A stretch of 64,000 nt of DNA from Collinsella aerofaciens (GTDB taxonomy: Bacteria; Actinomycetota; Coriobacteriia; Coriobacteriales; Coriobacteriaceae), in NCBI RefSeq assembly GCF_002736145.1, contig NZ_CP024160.1, positions 930,001-994,000 on the forward strand. Reading direction: 5' to 3'. The notes beneath the pieces are model-generated. The model worked only from the letters and a program-made list of their open reading frames with translations, was not told where the DNA came from and made no database searches. Positions 34,521 through 42,627 of the stretch are shown here, one piece after another. Position numbers and translations under genes: made by a program. The first letter of the stretch is position 1; each line of letters starts with the position of its first letter.

Positions 34521-34660
34521 GCGGGCCGCATTTGAGACAAGGTGACGTGAAACGAAAGGGCGCTGACCTTTCGGTCGCGCCCTTGAAGTTGAACGTCAGA
34601 TTGTCCAAATGCGGCCCGCGCAGCGTCGGCCCGTTACGGCGTTTGGTAAAACGCCGTAAC
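34521..34660. repeat. Structured intergenic repeat (copy 1)
   Basis: Nested palindrome. Outer perfect 14-bp arms are at 34521-34534 and 34606-34619, an inner stem at 34556-34563 with 34577-34584. A second hairpin GTTACGGCGTTT follows (34633-34644 with 34649-34660). 34591-34631 is identical to 37805-37845 in copy 2. It begins 2 bases past the 3' end of the SDR gene (minus). The remaining gene-free stretch 34300-34520 shows nothing I can name. Confidence 0.85.
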
Positions 34661-34662
34661 CC

Positions 34663-35463
34663 CTAAGGACGCTGGCCCATGCCACCCTCGAGGGTGACGG
34701 TCTCGCCGTTCATATACTTAAAGTCGGGACCGCAGAGCTGAACGACAACGCGGCCAATTTCCTTCTCGACGTCGCCGTAGTGGCCTGCCGGCGGCATGTG
34801 GACGTTGGCCTTGAACGCCTCGGGATAGGCATCCTGGAAGTTCTCGAGCGCAGCGGTCCAAGCAAGCGGGCAAACGATATTGACGTTGATGCCGTCCTTG
34901 CCCCACTCGTTGGCAGCGACGCGGGTCAGACCGCGGATGCCTTCCTTGGCGGCGGCATAGCTGCACTGGCCGTAGTTGCCAAACAGGCCGGCGCCCGAAG
35001 CAAAGTTGACCACGGAGCCCTTGGTCTCCTTCAGGTGCGGATAGGCCTTCTGCATGTACAGATAGGTGGCATACAGACCGGAATAAATGGCCAGGTTAAA
35101 CTGATCCATGGTGTGGTCGGCGATGGTCACACCCGAGGCGCTGGCCTGAGCATTGTTGACGACGGCGTCGATGCGGCCGAACTCCTCAATGGCCTTGTCG
35201 ATGACGTTCTGGACGACAGCTTCGTTGTCCTGACCAGCCGAAACATCGGCCTGAACGGGCAGAACCTTGACGCCGTACTCGGCCTCGAGAGAGTCCTTGG
35301 CGGCCTCGAGCTTGGCAACGTTGCGGCCGGTAATGACGAGGTTTGCGCCCTCCTTGGCAAAAGCGATATCGATGCCGTAGCCGATGGAGCCAGCGGAGCC
35401 GTCCTTAAGCGTGGCCTTGCCGCCGCCGGTGACGATCACGGTCTTACCAGTGAAAAGTCCCAT
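34663..35463 (-). CDS. Short-chain dehydrogenase/reductase (SDR)
   Basis: NAD(P)-dependent oxidoreductase of 266 aa. The N-terminal cofactor region TVIVTGGGKATLKDGSAGSIGYGIDIAF is unusual: an insertion of about eight residues splits the TGxxxGxG motif. Then VLPVQADVSAG, the NNAQAS version of the NNAG motif, catalytic Ser in NFASGAGLFG and YAAAKEGIRGL with Tyr and Lys. Substrate unknown; a hydroxysteroid or 3-oxoacyl substrate would both be plausible. ATG 35463 follows GAAAGG. Stand-alone gene followed by the structured repeat. Confidence 0.85.
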   Translation of the reverse strand: MGLFTGKTVIVTGGGKATLKDGSAGSIGYGIDIAFAKEGANLVITGRNVAKLEAAKDSLEAEYGVKVLPVQADVSAGQDNEAVVQNVIDKAIEEFGRIDAVVNNAQASASGVTIADHTMDQFNLAIYSGLYATYLYMQKAYPHLKETKGSVVNFASGAGLFGNYGQCSYAAAKEGIRGLTRVAANEWGKDGINVNIVCPLAWTAALENFQDAYPEAFKANVHMPPAGHYGDVEKEIGRVVVQLCGPDFKYMNGETVTLEGGMGQRP

Positions 35464-35757
35464 ATAAAGTCCTTTCAAATCGCGGCGGGCGCACCCGCCG
35501 ACTGCGCGCATCCAAATAAACGCGCCAAAAGCTGAAATGCAACTTTAACGGGTTCAAGTGAAAAATAAAGCCCATGGCAGGCGAACGGCGCAACGTCTTT
35601 CGGCGAAGGGAATGTCAAGTACAAACTGGATAAAGTGGCCGAGTTTTTGCTATCGACGCGAGCCATCGAACACGTTTTGAAACTTTGCTGCAGCGCGCGG
35701 GATGTCGGCGCGAGACTTTATCATAGGGTGACAAACAACGATGAGGAGCACATGCCT

Positions 35758-37521
35758 ATGACAGACGAGCTGGACCCCCAGACTCAACAGCATATTGATG
35801 ATTCCGCAGACGTCACTGCAGATGCCGACGCTGTGACCTGCGATGATATTGACCTCGACGACCCCATCTTAGACGAAAGCGCTACGGCGGAAACCCCCGG
35901 CGCCGAAGATGCAGGCGAGCAAAACGACGATGCGCCCGCTCAGGACGACGACCCCGTACAGGATGCCGCTCCGCAAGCTGCGGGCCCCATCGAGGTTTCT
36001 TCGGAAGAAGAGCTCGACGCCGTCATGGACTCCATGATGGATGCCGTCAAAGCGATGAAAGACGCCGTGGCCGACGCTGACGTTGACGCCGAGGAAGAGG
36101 AGGCCGCCGAGGCAGCCTCGACCTTCGTACCCGGCGAGACTCCGGTTGCCGACCAGGGCAGCACCATGCCCTCGTTTCTGCAGCTCGAGCATCCCACGAT
36201 TGGCGCCGATGCGGTCGACCCGCACGCAGCAGGCTTTTCTGTGATCGAAGGCGGTACCGGCAATATCGCCGTGCCGCAGGCTGCCGATGCGGACACTGCC
36301 GACACCGCTCGCCCGACTGCCCCGCACTCCCCCGCCGCGAGCCGCGATCTGGGGACCGCTGTCTCGAACACTGCGAACGCCGTGGGCACCTTTATCGCCC
36401 AGGGCGCCTCGGCCATGCGCGAGATGAACGCCGCGAAAAAGGCACTTGCCGATGCCCGCGCCCACCTGGCCGAACTTGAGCAGCGCATTGCTGACCAGAC
36501 CGAGGAACTCGAGACGCGCCAGGATATCGCAGGCCGCTACGACCAGATCGTCGCCGACCAGCGCCAAGCGATTGCCACGGCCCAAAAGACTGCAGCGGCC
36601 GCCGAGATTGACCGTGATGCCCACGCCTCCAAAGCGACAGAGCTCAAGGGTCAGCTCGAACAAATGAAGACAGAGGATGACGCGGCTGAGCTCCGTCTGA
36701 AGGCCGCGCTCGATGCCGTGGAGGCCCGCGAGACGAGCTCGCGCGAGACCGGCAACCGCCTCGTTCGGCGTCTTGAGGATTCCAAGCGCATCCGCGACAA
36801 GGTGAAGGCAGAGCGAGACGCCGGCATTGCCGCCGCACAACAAACCGTCGACGCCACGCGCGCCCAGCTCGAGACGCTGCGTCATGAGTATGCCGAGCTG
36901 CAACGCAATCCCTCGGCAAATCCCGCCAACTATACGGTGCGCACCAGCGAGCTCTCGATGCTGATTTCCGACACGGCAGATGCCCTGCGTAAAGCCGAAG
37001 AAGATGTCCCGCGCATCACCGCCGACCTTGAGCATTCACTTGCCGCAGCCGAGCAGGCCGTCGAGCAGGCTCAAGCCCCTATCGCCGACGCAAAACGCGC
37101 GCACCAAGCCGTGACGACCGAAGCCGATGCCGCGCGCGACGAGTTGCAGACGGCGAAGACTGCCGCCGCGACTCGTCAGCGCGAACTGCGCGAGAAGATC
37201 GCCGCGGAGGACAAGGCACGCCGCGAGCAGGAGCAGACCATCGCCAACGCCCAAGCAGATGCCGCGCATGCGCAGTCGATTATCGAACAGGCGACCGAGG
37301 TGCACGACCACCCAGAGATCACTGAGTCGCTTGCAGGATCCTTGGCCCGAGACAAAGCCGAACACGCCGAGACCGAGCGAGAAGTCGCCCAGCTCGAGGC
37401 CACCGAGGACGCGGTGCGCGAGCGTACCCGCGACTCACGCATCAAATTCACCGGCGCCATCGTCTGCATCGTCGCCGCAATCCTGGTGATCATCCTAGTC
37501 TGGCTGTTCGCAAGCAAGTAA
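35758..37521 (+). CDS. Long coiled-coil protein with C-terminal membrane anchor
   Basis: No family recognised. The 587-aa product has an acidic, Asp/Glu/Ala-rich region (about 1-200) including a PAQDDDPVQD-type low-complexity stretch. A continuous coiled coil of Ala/Glu/Arg heptads follows (about 215-555; KKALADARAHLAELEQRIADQ and later). It ends in one hydrophobic helix (GAIVCIVAAILVIILVWLF) and a short basic tail, so it is tail-anchored with the coil in the cytoplasm. ATG 35758 is preferred to ATG 35752, because AGGAG then has 9-base spacing. A cell-envelope or division scaffold is possible; this is a guess. Confidence 0.75.
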   Translation: MTDELDPQTQQHIDDSADVTADADAVTCDDIDLDDPILDESATAETPGAEDAGEQNDDAPAQDDDPVQDAAPQAAGPIEVSSEEELDAVMDSMMDAVKAMKDAVADADVDAEEEEAAEAASTFVPGETPVADQGSTMPSFLQLEHPTIGADAVDPHAAGFSVIEGGTGNIAVPQAADADTADTARPTAPHSPAASRDLGTAVSNTANAVGTFIAQGASAMREMNAAKKALADARAHLAELEQRIADQTEELETRQDIAGRYDQIVADQRQAIATAQKTAAAAEIDRDAHASKATELKGQLEQMKTEDDAAELRLKAALDAVEARETSSRETGNRLVRRLEDSKRIRDKVKAERDAGIAAAQQTVDATRAQLETLRHEYAELQRNPSANPANYTVRTSELSMLISDTADALRKAEEDVPRITADLEHSLAAAEQAVEQAQAPIADAKRAHQAVTTEADAARDELQTAKTAAATRQRELREKIAAEDKARREQEQTIANAQADAAHAQSIIEQATEVHDHPEITESLAGSLARDKAEHAETEREVAQLEATEDAVRERTRDSRIKFTGAIVCIVAAILVIILVWLFASK

Positions 37522-37544
37522 ACCAGCCGCCAAGCAAGTAGTCA

Positions 37545-37712
37545 TTGGGGACGTTCTTAAACGACTAATCAAACAAGAACGTCCCCAAAGACTAGTCCAA
37601 TGACGAGAGTGGATAATCTCCCACTTTGAGCCCCCAAGCAGGCCAAAAACGGGAGATTATCCACTCTCATTCTGCAGGCACTCATTTAAGTACGTCCCCA
37701 ATGAGTACCTGC
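37545..37712. repeat. Cluster of three hairpins
   Basis: Hairpin 1: perfect 14-bp arms 37545-37558 and 37575-37588. Hairpin 2: perfect 18-bp arms 37605-37622 and 37651-37668. Hairpin 3: 37674-37686 with 37700-37712 (12 of 13). They fill most of the gap after the coiled-coil gene. Hairpin 1 and the interior of 3 share the GGGGACGT word found also near 22028 and 28757. Confidence 0.8.
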
Positions 37713-37752
37713 CGATGCATTGGCGAAGTCAGCGAAAACGCCCCTAAGCGAG

Positions 37753-37873
37753 CAAGGTGACGTGAAAGAGGAGGGCATTGACCTTCTGGTCATGCCCGAC
37801 GATTGAACGTCAGATTGTCCAAATGCGGCCCGCGCAGCGTCGGCCGGTTACGGCGTTTGTAAAACGCCGTAAC
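37753..37873. repeat. Structured intergenic repeat (copy 2)
   Basis: Matches 34541-34660 almost throughout: AAGGTGACGTGAAA, an inner hairpin with different sequence but the same shape (GGGCAT/ATGCCC), the identical 41 bases 37805-37845, and GTTACGGCGTTT hairpin 37847-37858 with 37862-37873. Starts at the stop of queA (minus). The outer left arm present in copy 1 is missing here. Confidence 0.85.
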
Positions 37874-39091
37874 CTACAAAATGAGCATCGCGTCGCCGAA
37901 GCTGAAGAAGCGGTAGCGCTCCTCGATGGCGGCGGCATAGGCATCCATGATCTGGTCGCGGGTGGCAAGCGCGCTTACGAGCATCATGAGCGTGGAGCGC
38001 GGCACGTGGAAGTTCGTGATCAGCGCGTCGACCACGTGATAGGTCGAGCCGGGCATGAGGTAGAGCTGCGTCGTGGCGTTCTCGCGCACCACGATGTCAC
38101 CGCGGCCGAGCGTATCGGCCCCGTCCTCGCGGCCTTCAAAATAGCGCGCTGTCACGGCCGGATCGGACACCGGCGCCTCAGCGTCAAACGCGCTTTCGAG
38201 CGAGCGTACTGCGGTAGTGCCGACGGCGATCACGCGGTGCCCCTCGGCCTTCGCCTTATGCACGGCGTCGACAACCTCCTGCGACACGTGGTAACGCTCG
38301 GTGTGCATAACGTGCTGCGTGGGGTCGTCCTCCTCCACCAGACGGAAGGTATCAATACCCACCTCGAGCTCGACGGCGGCAAACTTCGCGCCCTTGGCCT
38401 CGATAGCGGCCATGAGCTCGGGAGTAAAGTGCAGACCCGCCGTAGGAGCGGCAGCCGAGTGCTCCTCCTTCATGGCGTAGACGGTCTGGTACTTCTCGGG
38501 ATCGCCCTCGTAATCGGTAATGTAGGGCGGCAGCGGCACGTGGCCGGCGGCGTGAATGGCCTCGTCGAGCGTGCGCGGCTCTCCAGCGGCATTGCAACCG
38601 GCCGGCTCAAAGCGCACCAGTCGGCCACCGCGGCTATCGGTGACAAAGTCGACGACCTCGGCCGTCAGCACCACGGGAGCCCCCTCGGGCGCATGGGCGC
38701 CACCGGCGCGATACTCAATCTGGGCACCGGGCTTCAGGCGCTTGCCCGGCTTGACCAAGCACTCCCAAACATGGCCCAGCGGGTCAACATCCTCGCGGCG
38801 CTTGAGCAGCAGCGTCTCGACCACGCCACCCGAGCCCGATTTGCGACCGATCAGGCGGGCCGGCATCACGCGCGTCTTGTTGATGACGAGCACGTCGCCC
38901 GGCTCGATATAGTCGATGATGTCGCGGAAGATGCGGTGCTCAACGGTGCCGCCATGCTCCAGCGGCGTTCCCGCCTGGGAGCCCTTGCGATCCACCACCA
39001 GCAGGCGGCAGGAGTCGCGCGGCTCGGCGGGAGCCTGGGCGATCAGTTCCTCGGGAAGGTTGTAGTCAAAATCATCGGTACGCATAGACAC
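37874..39091 (-). CDS. queA: S-adenosylmethionine:tRNA ribosyltransferase-isomerase QueA
   Basis: Makes epoxyqueuosine on tRNA by transferring the ribosyl part of SAM to preQ1-tRNA. The 405-aa product starts DFDYNLPEELIAQAPAEPRDSCRLLVVDR, has GDVLVINKTRVMPARL, AAPTAGLHFTPELM and the C-terminal NFHVPRSTLMMLVSA. The GTG start at 39091 has AAGGAG 8 bases before it; ATG 39085 is the alternative. Last gene of a DUF3267-queH-queA unit, 64 bases after queH. The structured repeat follows. Confidence 0.95.
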   Translation of the reverse strand: MSMRTDDFDYNLPEELIAQAPAEPRDSCRLLVVDRKGSQAGTPLEHGGTVEHRIFRDIIDYIEPGDVLVINKTRVMPARLIGRKSGSGGVVETLLLKRREDVDPLGHVWECLVKPGKRLKPGAQIEYRAGGAHAPEGAPVVLTAEVVDFVTDSRGGRLVRFEPAGCNAAGEPRTLDEAIHAAGHVPLPPYITDYEGDPEKYQTVYAMKEEHSAAAPTAGLHFTPELMAAIEAKGAKFAAVELEVGIDTFRLVEEDDPTQHVMHTERYHVSQEVVDAVHKAKAEGHRVIAVGTTAVRSLESAFDAEAPVSDPAVTARYFEGREDGADTLGRGDIVVRENATTQLYLMPGSTYHVVDALITNFHVPRSTLMMLVSALATRDQIMDAYAAAIEERYRFFSFGDAMLIL

Positions 39092-39155
39092 GTCGGATTC
39101 TCCTTATATAGCTAAAGTCCGCCCTACATCCTAGCAGGCTGACGTCCCAAATGAA

Positions 39156-39731
39156 CTACTTTTTGGCAGCCTTGCGCTCGTCGCGAATGCGAGCGCGGTC
39201 CATGGCCGCCTCGACGGCAGAAAAGCGGCAGCCGCAGTAGTTCTGTCGATACATGCCCAGTTCGCGCGAACGGCGCGTAGCCTCGGGATAATACGGGCGA
39301 AAATCGCGGATCACCGGGGTGAGCCCACGTGCCGCCGCCAGGCGCTCGAGTACGTCATTGCAGGTGTCGAACAGCTGGTACGGCGAGACGGCGAGCGTCG
39401 TACCCACATATTCAAACCTGCGCTCCTGGGCAACGCGGCATGCCTCGGCCAAGCGCAAGGCATAGCACACGCGACAGCGACGGGGACGATCGGCACCCAA
39501 CGGGGCCACGCCGGTCTCCCAGCGTTCGCGGTCCTCCCCGGCCTCGATGAGCTCGATGTCGCCGTCGGCACACCACCGGCGCAGCTCGTCCAAACGGCGC
39601 CGCCATTCATCGCGCGGTTGAATATTGGGGTTGGTCCAGCAGATTGTGGGTTCAAACCCTTCCTCGCGCAGCAGGCGGACCGGCTCAAGCGAGCACGGCG
39701 CACAGCAGGCGTGCAACAACAACGGCTTCAT
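39156..39731 (-). CDS. queH: Epoxyqueuosine reductase QueH
   Basis: Non-cobalamin enzyme that reduces epoxyqueuosine to queuosine, last step of the pathway. The 191-aa product has LLLHACCAPCSLEPVRLL at the N-terminus (adjacent Cys pair plus a third), WTNPNIQPRDE, CRVCYALRLAEA, and the terminal YRQNYCGCRFS; these cysteines bind the Fe-S cluster and metal. ATG 39731 is favoured since GAGGAG lies 6 bases before it; the ATG two codons earlier overlaps the ribosome site. Ten bases after the DUF3267 stop and upstream of queA. Using QueH and not QueG avoids a B12 need for this step. Confidence 0.93.
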   Translation of the reverse strand: MKPLLLHACCAPCSLEPVRLLREEGFEPTICWTNPNIQPRDEWRRRLDELRRWCADGDIELIEAGEDRERWETGVAPLGADRPRRCRVCYALRLAEACRVAQERRFEYVGTTLAVSPYQLFDTCNDVLERLAAARGLTPVIRDFRPYYPEATRRSRELGMYRQNYCGCRFSAVEAAMDRARIRDERKAAKK

Positions 39732-39741
39732 CGACATCTCC

Positions 39742-40308
39742 TCACCCAAAAAAGCGCACGCCAAAGGACGTGTCCTCGCAGGCGACGATACGGCGATCGC
39801 GCAGAATGGTTCGCACGTAGTACCAGTCGCCCACGCACCCCGACAAATGCAAGCCGGCCGCTAGGTAGCACAGCAGCGGATAGCCCGAAAACGCAAACCC
39901 CAGGGCAAACGCTGCCGTCAAAAAGACCGTGGGCGCCAGGCAAATGGTCATGTAACGCCGATGCGAATACACAACGCCCTCGGCGCAGGCATAAATCATC
40001 GCAGTCTCGCGATTCGCCCCAAAGGTCACACGCACGCCCGCAGGCGCCAGCAGCTTAAAAAACACCGCATGCACCAGCTCGTGTACGGCAAACGACGCCG
40101 CACAAACAACAGCCACGCCGACTATCCAGCCCACGACCGCCGTCCAGCCGCCTACCTCAGCCGCATCCAAGTCCGCAGGCCTGCCCAGCAGCATAAGCAC
40201 CGGCACCAGGCACACGGCAAACACGCCGACTACGACCATCCCCCACACAAAGCAGGCGTGCAGAAAATCCTCGTCCTCAAACGCATGTATGTTGGAAATC
40301 TCATTCAT
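39742..40308 (-). CDS. DUF3267 family membrane protein with HExxH motif
   Basis: Predicted integral membrane zinc metalloprotease-like protein, 188 aa. Four to five hydrophobic helices (about 20-42, 58-80, 120-140, 145-165). One carries AVHELVHAVFFKLL, the HExxH zinc motif of DUF3267, and NRETAMIYACAEGVVYSHRRY follows. The usual distal third ligand is not obvious, so activity is unsure. It heads the unit with queH and queA by position only; no link to queuosine is implied. Confidence 0.8.
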   Translation of the reverse strand: MNEISNIHAFEDEDFLHACFVWGMVVVGVFAVCLVPVLMLLGRPADLDAAEVGGWTAVVGWIVGVAVVCAASFAVHELVHAVFFKLLAPAGVRVTFGANRETAMIYACAEGVVYSHRRYMTICLAPTVFLTAAFALGFAFSGYPLLCYLAAGLHLSGCVGDWYYVRTILRDRRIVACEDTSFGVRFFG

Positions 40309-40440
40309 AACATCTTAGGATAGCGCCCCTGCCACGCACCCGCCCGCATGTGCGATAATGTCGAACGATATGCACGAATTGACCACCGCGCCGCCGAGCC
40401 CCGCGCCCGGCTGCGCCCTCACCATATGCGAAGGAGTCCC

Positions 40441-42591
40441 ATGGCATCCAAATACTCCATGAACGACCGTCCCAGCTGGCCGCGCCGCGCCATCGTTACC
40501 GCCGGCGAGCCCTACGGCAACAAGGGCCTGCACTTTGGCCACGTCGGCGGCGTCTTTGTCCCGGCCGACTTCTTCGCCCGCTTCCTGCGCGACCGCCTGG
40601 GCCGCGAAAACGTCATCTTCACCTCGGGCACCGACTGCTACGGTTCGCCCATCATGGAGAGCTACCGCAAGCTCAAGGAGAACGAGGGCTACGACAAGTC
40701 CATCGGCGAGTATGTCGAGTCCAATCACTCCCGCCAGGCCGCGACCCTCAACAACTACAACATCAGCTGCGACATCTACGGCGGCTCGGGCCTTGAGCCG
40801 GCTGCGCAGATTCACAACGAGGTAACCGCCGAGATTATCAAGCGCCTGCACGAGCAGGGCACCATCTCCAAGCGCTCCACGCTGCAGTTCTACGATGCCA
40901 AGGCCGGCACGTTCCTCAACGGCCGTCAGGTCATCGGCCGCTGCCCCATCCAGGGCTGCAAGTCCGAGAAGGCTTATGCCGACGAGTGCGATCTGGGCCA
41001 CCAGTTTGAGCCCGAGGAGCTCATCGCGCCCAAGAGCCAGCTCACCGGCGAGGTGCCCGAGTTGCGTCCGGTCGACAACCTCTACTTCGACCTGCCGGCC
41101 TACCTCGACTTCATGAAAACCTACACCGCCAAGCTCGCCCAGAACCCGCAGGTTCGCTCCGTGGTCTCCAAGACTATGGAGGAGTGGCTGCTGCCGGCCC
41201 AGCTCTACATCCAGAACAAGTTCCGCGAGGCCTTCGATGCCGTCGAGGATCAGCTGCCCGAGCACACCGTGCTGGAGCCCGAGGGCAACAAGAGCAGCTT
41301 TACCGTCACCTTCCCCAGCTGGAAGGAGCGCGACGATGCCCACGCAGTGCTCGCCAACGGTGGCGTGCGCTTCCGCAGCGGCAAGGCGCTCGTGCCCTTC
41401 CGCATCACCGGCAACATCGACTGGGGCGTTCCGGTGCCCGAGGTCGATGGCGTCTCCGACGTCACCTGCTGGTGCTGGCCCGAGAGCCTGTGGGCGCCCA
41501 TCAGCTATACGCGCACCGTGCTCGCGCGCGATGCCAAGGCCGCCGGCGTGACCGAGGGCGTCGCCGCCCAGGATGCCGCCCTCATGGGCGAGCCCGCCGC
41601 CGACTCCACGCAGGTGCCCGCACCCACCTACCAGCACAGCTCGCTCGACTGGCGCGACTGGTGGTGCTCTGACGACGCACAGATCTACCAGTTCATCGGT
41701 CAGGACAACATCTATTTCTACTGTATCGCGCAGACCGCCATGTGGGAGGCCCTGGGCTGGGACCTCACGCAGAGCACCGTCAGCGCCTGCTACCACCTGC
41801 TCTACATGGGCAAAAAGGCCAGCTCGTCCTCGCAGACGCCTCCCCCGCCGGCAGACGACCTGCTCAACCACTACACCTGCGAGCAGATGCGCGCGCACTG
41901 GCTGTCGCTCGGCCTGTCCGAGAAGCCGGTAAGCTTTAGCCCTAAGGCATACGACACGCGGGTGACCGGCAAGGACAAGGACGGCAACGAGGTGCGCGCC
42001 TGCGACGACAAGCGCGTCATCGATCCGGCCCTTAAGGAGAGCGCCCTTTTGACCGGCGTGTTCAACCGCCTGGCCCGCAGCTGCTTCTACGGCGTCGCCG
42101 TCAAGGAGGGCGACGAGAGCCCCTACCGCAACGGCTGCATCCCCGCCGGCGCAGCTTCTGACACCGTGGTCGAGGCCGCCGAGCAGGCTGCCCTTGCCTT
42201 TGAGCAGGCCATGTACAAGTTCGAGACGCACCGCGCGCTCGCCGTGTGCGACGACTACCTGCGTGCCGCCAACAAGCGCTGGAGCGATGCCTCCAAGGCC
42301 GCTAACAAGCTCGAGGGCGAGCCGGCCAATGCCGCAATGACGCAGGCCCTCGTCGACGCCTTTACCGAGCTGCGCGTGGCGACCGTGCTCATGCACGGCA
42401 TCGTCCCTGCCGGCTGCGAGCTCATCTGCGAGTACTTCGACGTCGATCCGGTCGCCTTCTTTAGCTGGGATAACATCTTCGCCTCCACGGATGAGTTTGT
42501 GGAGAGCTTGGGCGAGAAGCCCGGCGAGCACCGCGTAAAGCCGCTGCCCCCGCGCTTCGACTTCTTCAGCAAGCACGAGAGCCAGTACTAA
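40441..42591 (+). CDS. Class I tRNA ligase, divergent methionyl-tRNA synthetase-like
   Basis: The 716-aa product has a MetRS fold: RRAIVTAGEPYGNKGLHFGHVGG with the HIGH-type HFGH (31-34), TSGTDCYGSPI where ordinary MetRS has DEHG, and a zinc-knuckle insertion CPIQGCKSEKAYADECDLGH. In place of KMSKS it has GKKASSSSQT (about 457-466), followed by an odd PPPPA. A long insertion or variable region spans residues 355-420. The C-terminal anticodon-binding helices resemble MetRS, and the tail ends in FFSKHESQY. It may be the housekeeping MetRS or a paralogue; the window alone cannot tell. GAAGGAG precedes ATG 40441. Confidence 0.8.
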   Translation: MASKYSMNDRPSWPRRAIVTAGEPYGNKGLHFGHVGGVFVPADFFARFLRDRLGRENVIFTSGTDCYGSPIMESYRKLKENEGYDKSIGEYVESNHSRQAATLNNYNISCDIYGGSGLEPAAQIHNEVTAEIIKRLHEQGTISKRSTLQFYDAKAGTFLNGRQVIGRCPIQGCKSEKAYADECDLGHQFEPEELIAPKSQLTGEVPELRPVDNLYFDLPAYLDFMKTYTAKLAQNPQVRSVVSKTMEEWLLPAQLYIQNKFREAFDAVEDQLPEHTVLEPEGNKSSFTVTFPSWKERDDAHAVLANGGVRFRSGKALVPFRITGNIDWGVPVPEVDGVSDVTCWCWPESLWAPISYTRTVLARDAKAAGVTEGVAAQDAALMGEPAADSTQVPAPTYQHSSLDWRDWWCSDDAQIYQFIGQDNIYFYCIAQTAMWEALGWDLTQSTVSACYHLLYMGKKASSSSQTPPPPADDLLNHYTCEQMRAHWLSLGLSEKPVSFSPKAYDTRVTGKDKDGNEVRACDDKRVIDPALKESALLTGVFNRLARSCFYGVAVKEGDESPYRNGCIPAGAASDTVVEAAEQAALAFEQAMYKFETHRALAVCDDYLRAANKRWSDASKAANKLEGEPANAAMTQALVDAFTELRVATVLMHGIVPAGCELICEYFDVDPVAFFSWDNIFASTDEFVESLGEKPGEHRVKPLPPRFDFFSKHESQY

Positions 42592-42627
42592 ACACTCGAC
42601 ATGTAATGGAATGGGAAGGAAAGACGG

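Noticed and set aside
34324-34608. 94-codon minus-strand frame starting in the structured repeat (begins MDNLTFNFKGATERS)
   Set aside because: Frame begins within the repeat, no ribosome site, and the same repeat without this frame occurs at copy 2; coding is an accident of the palindrome.
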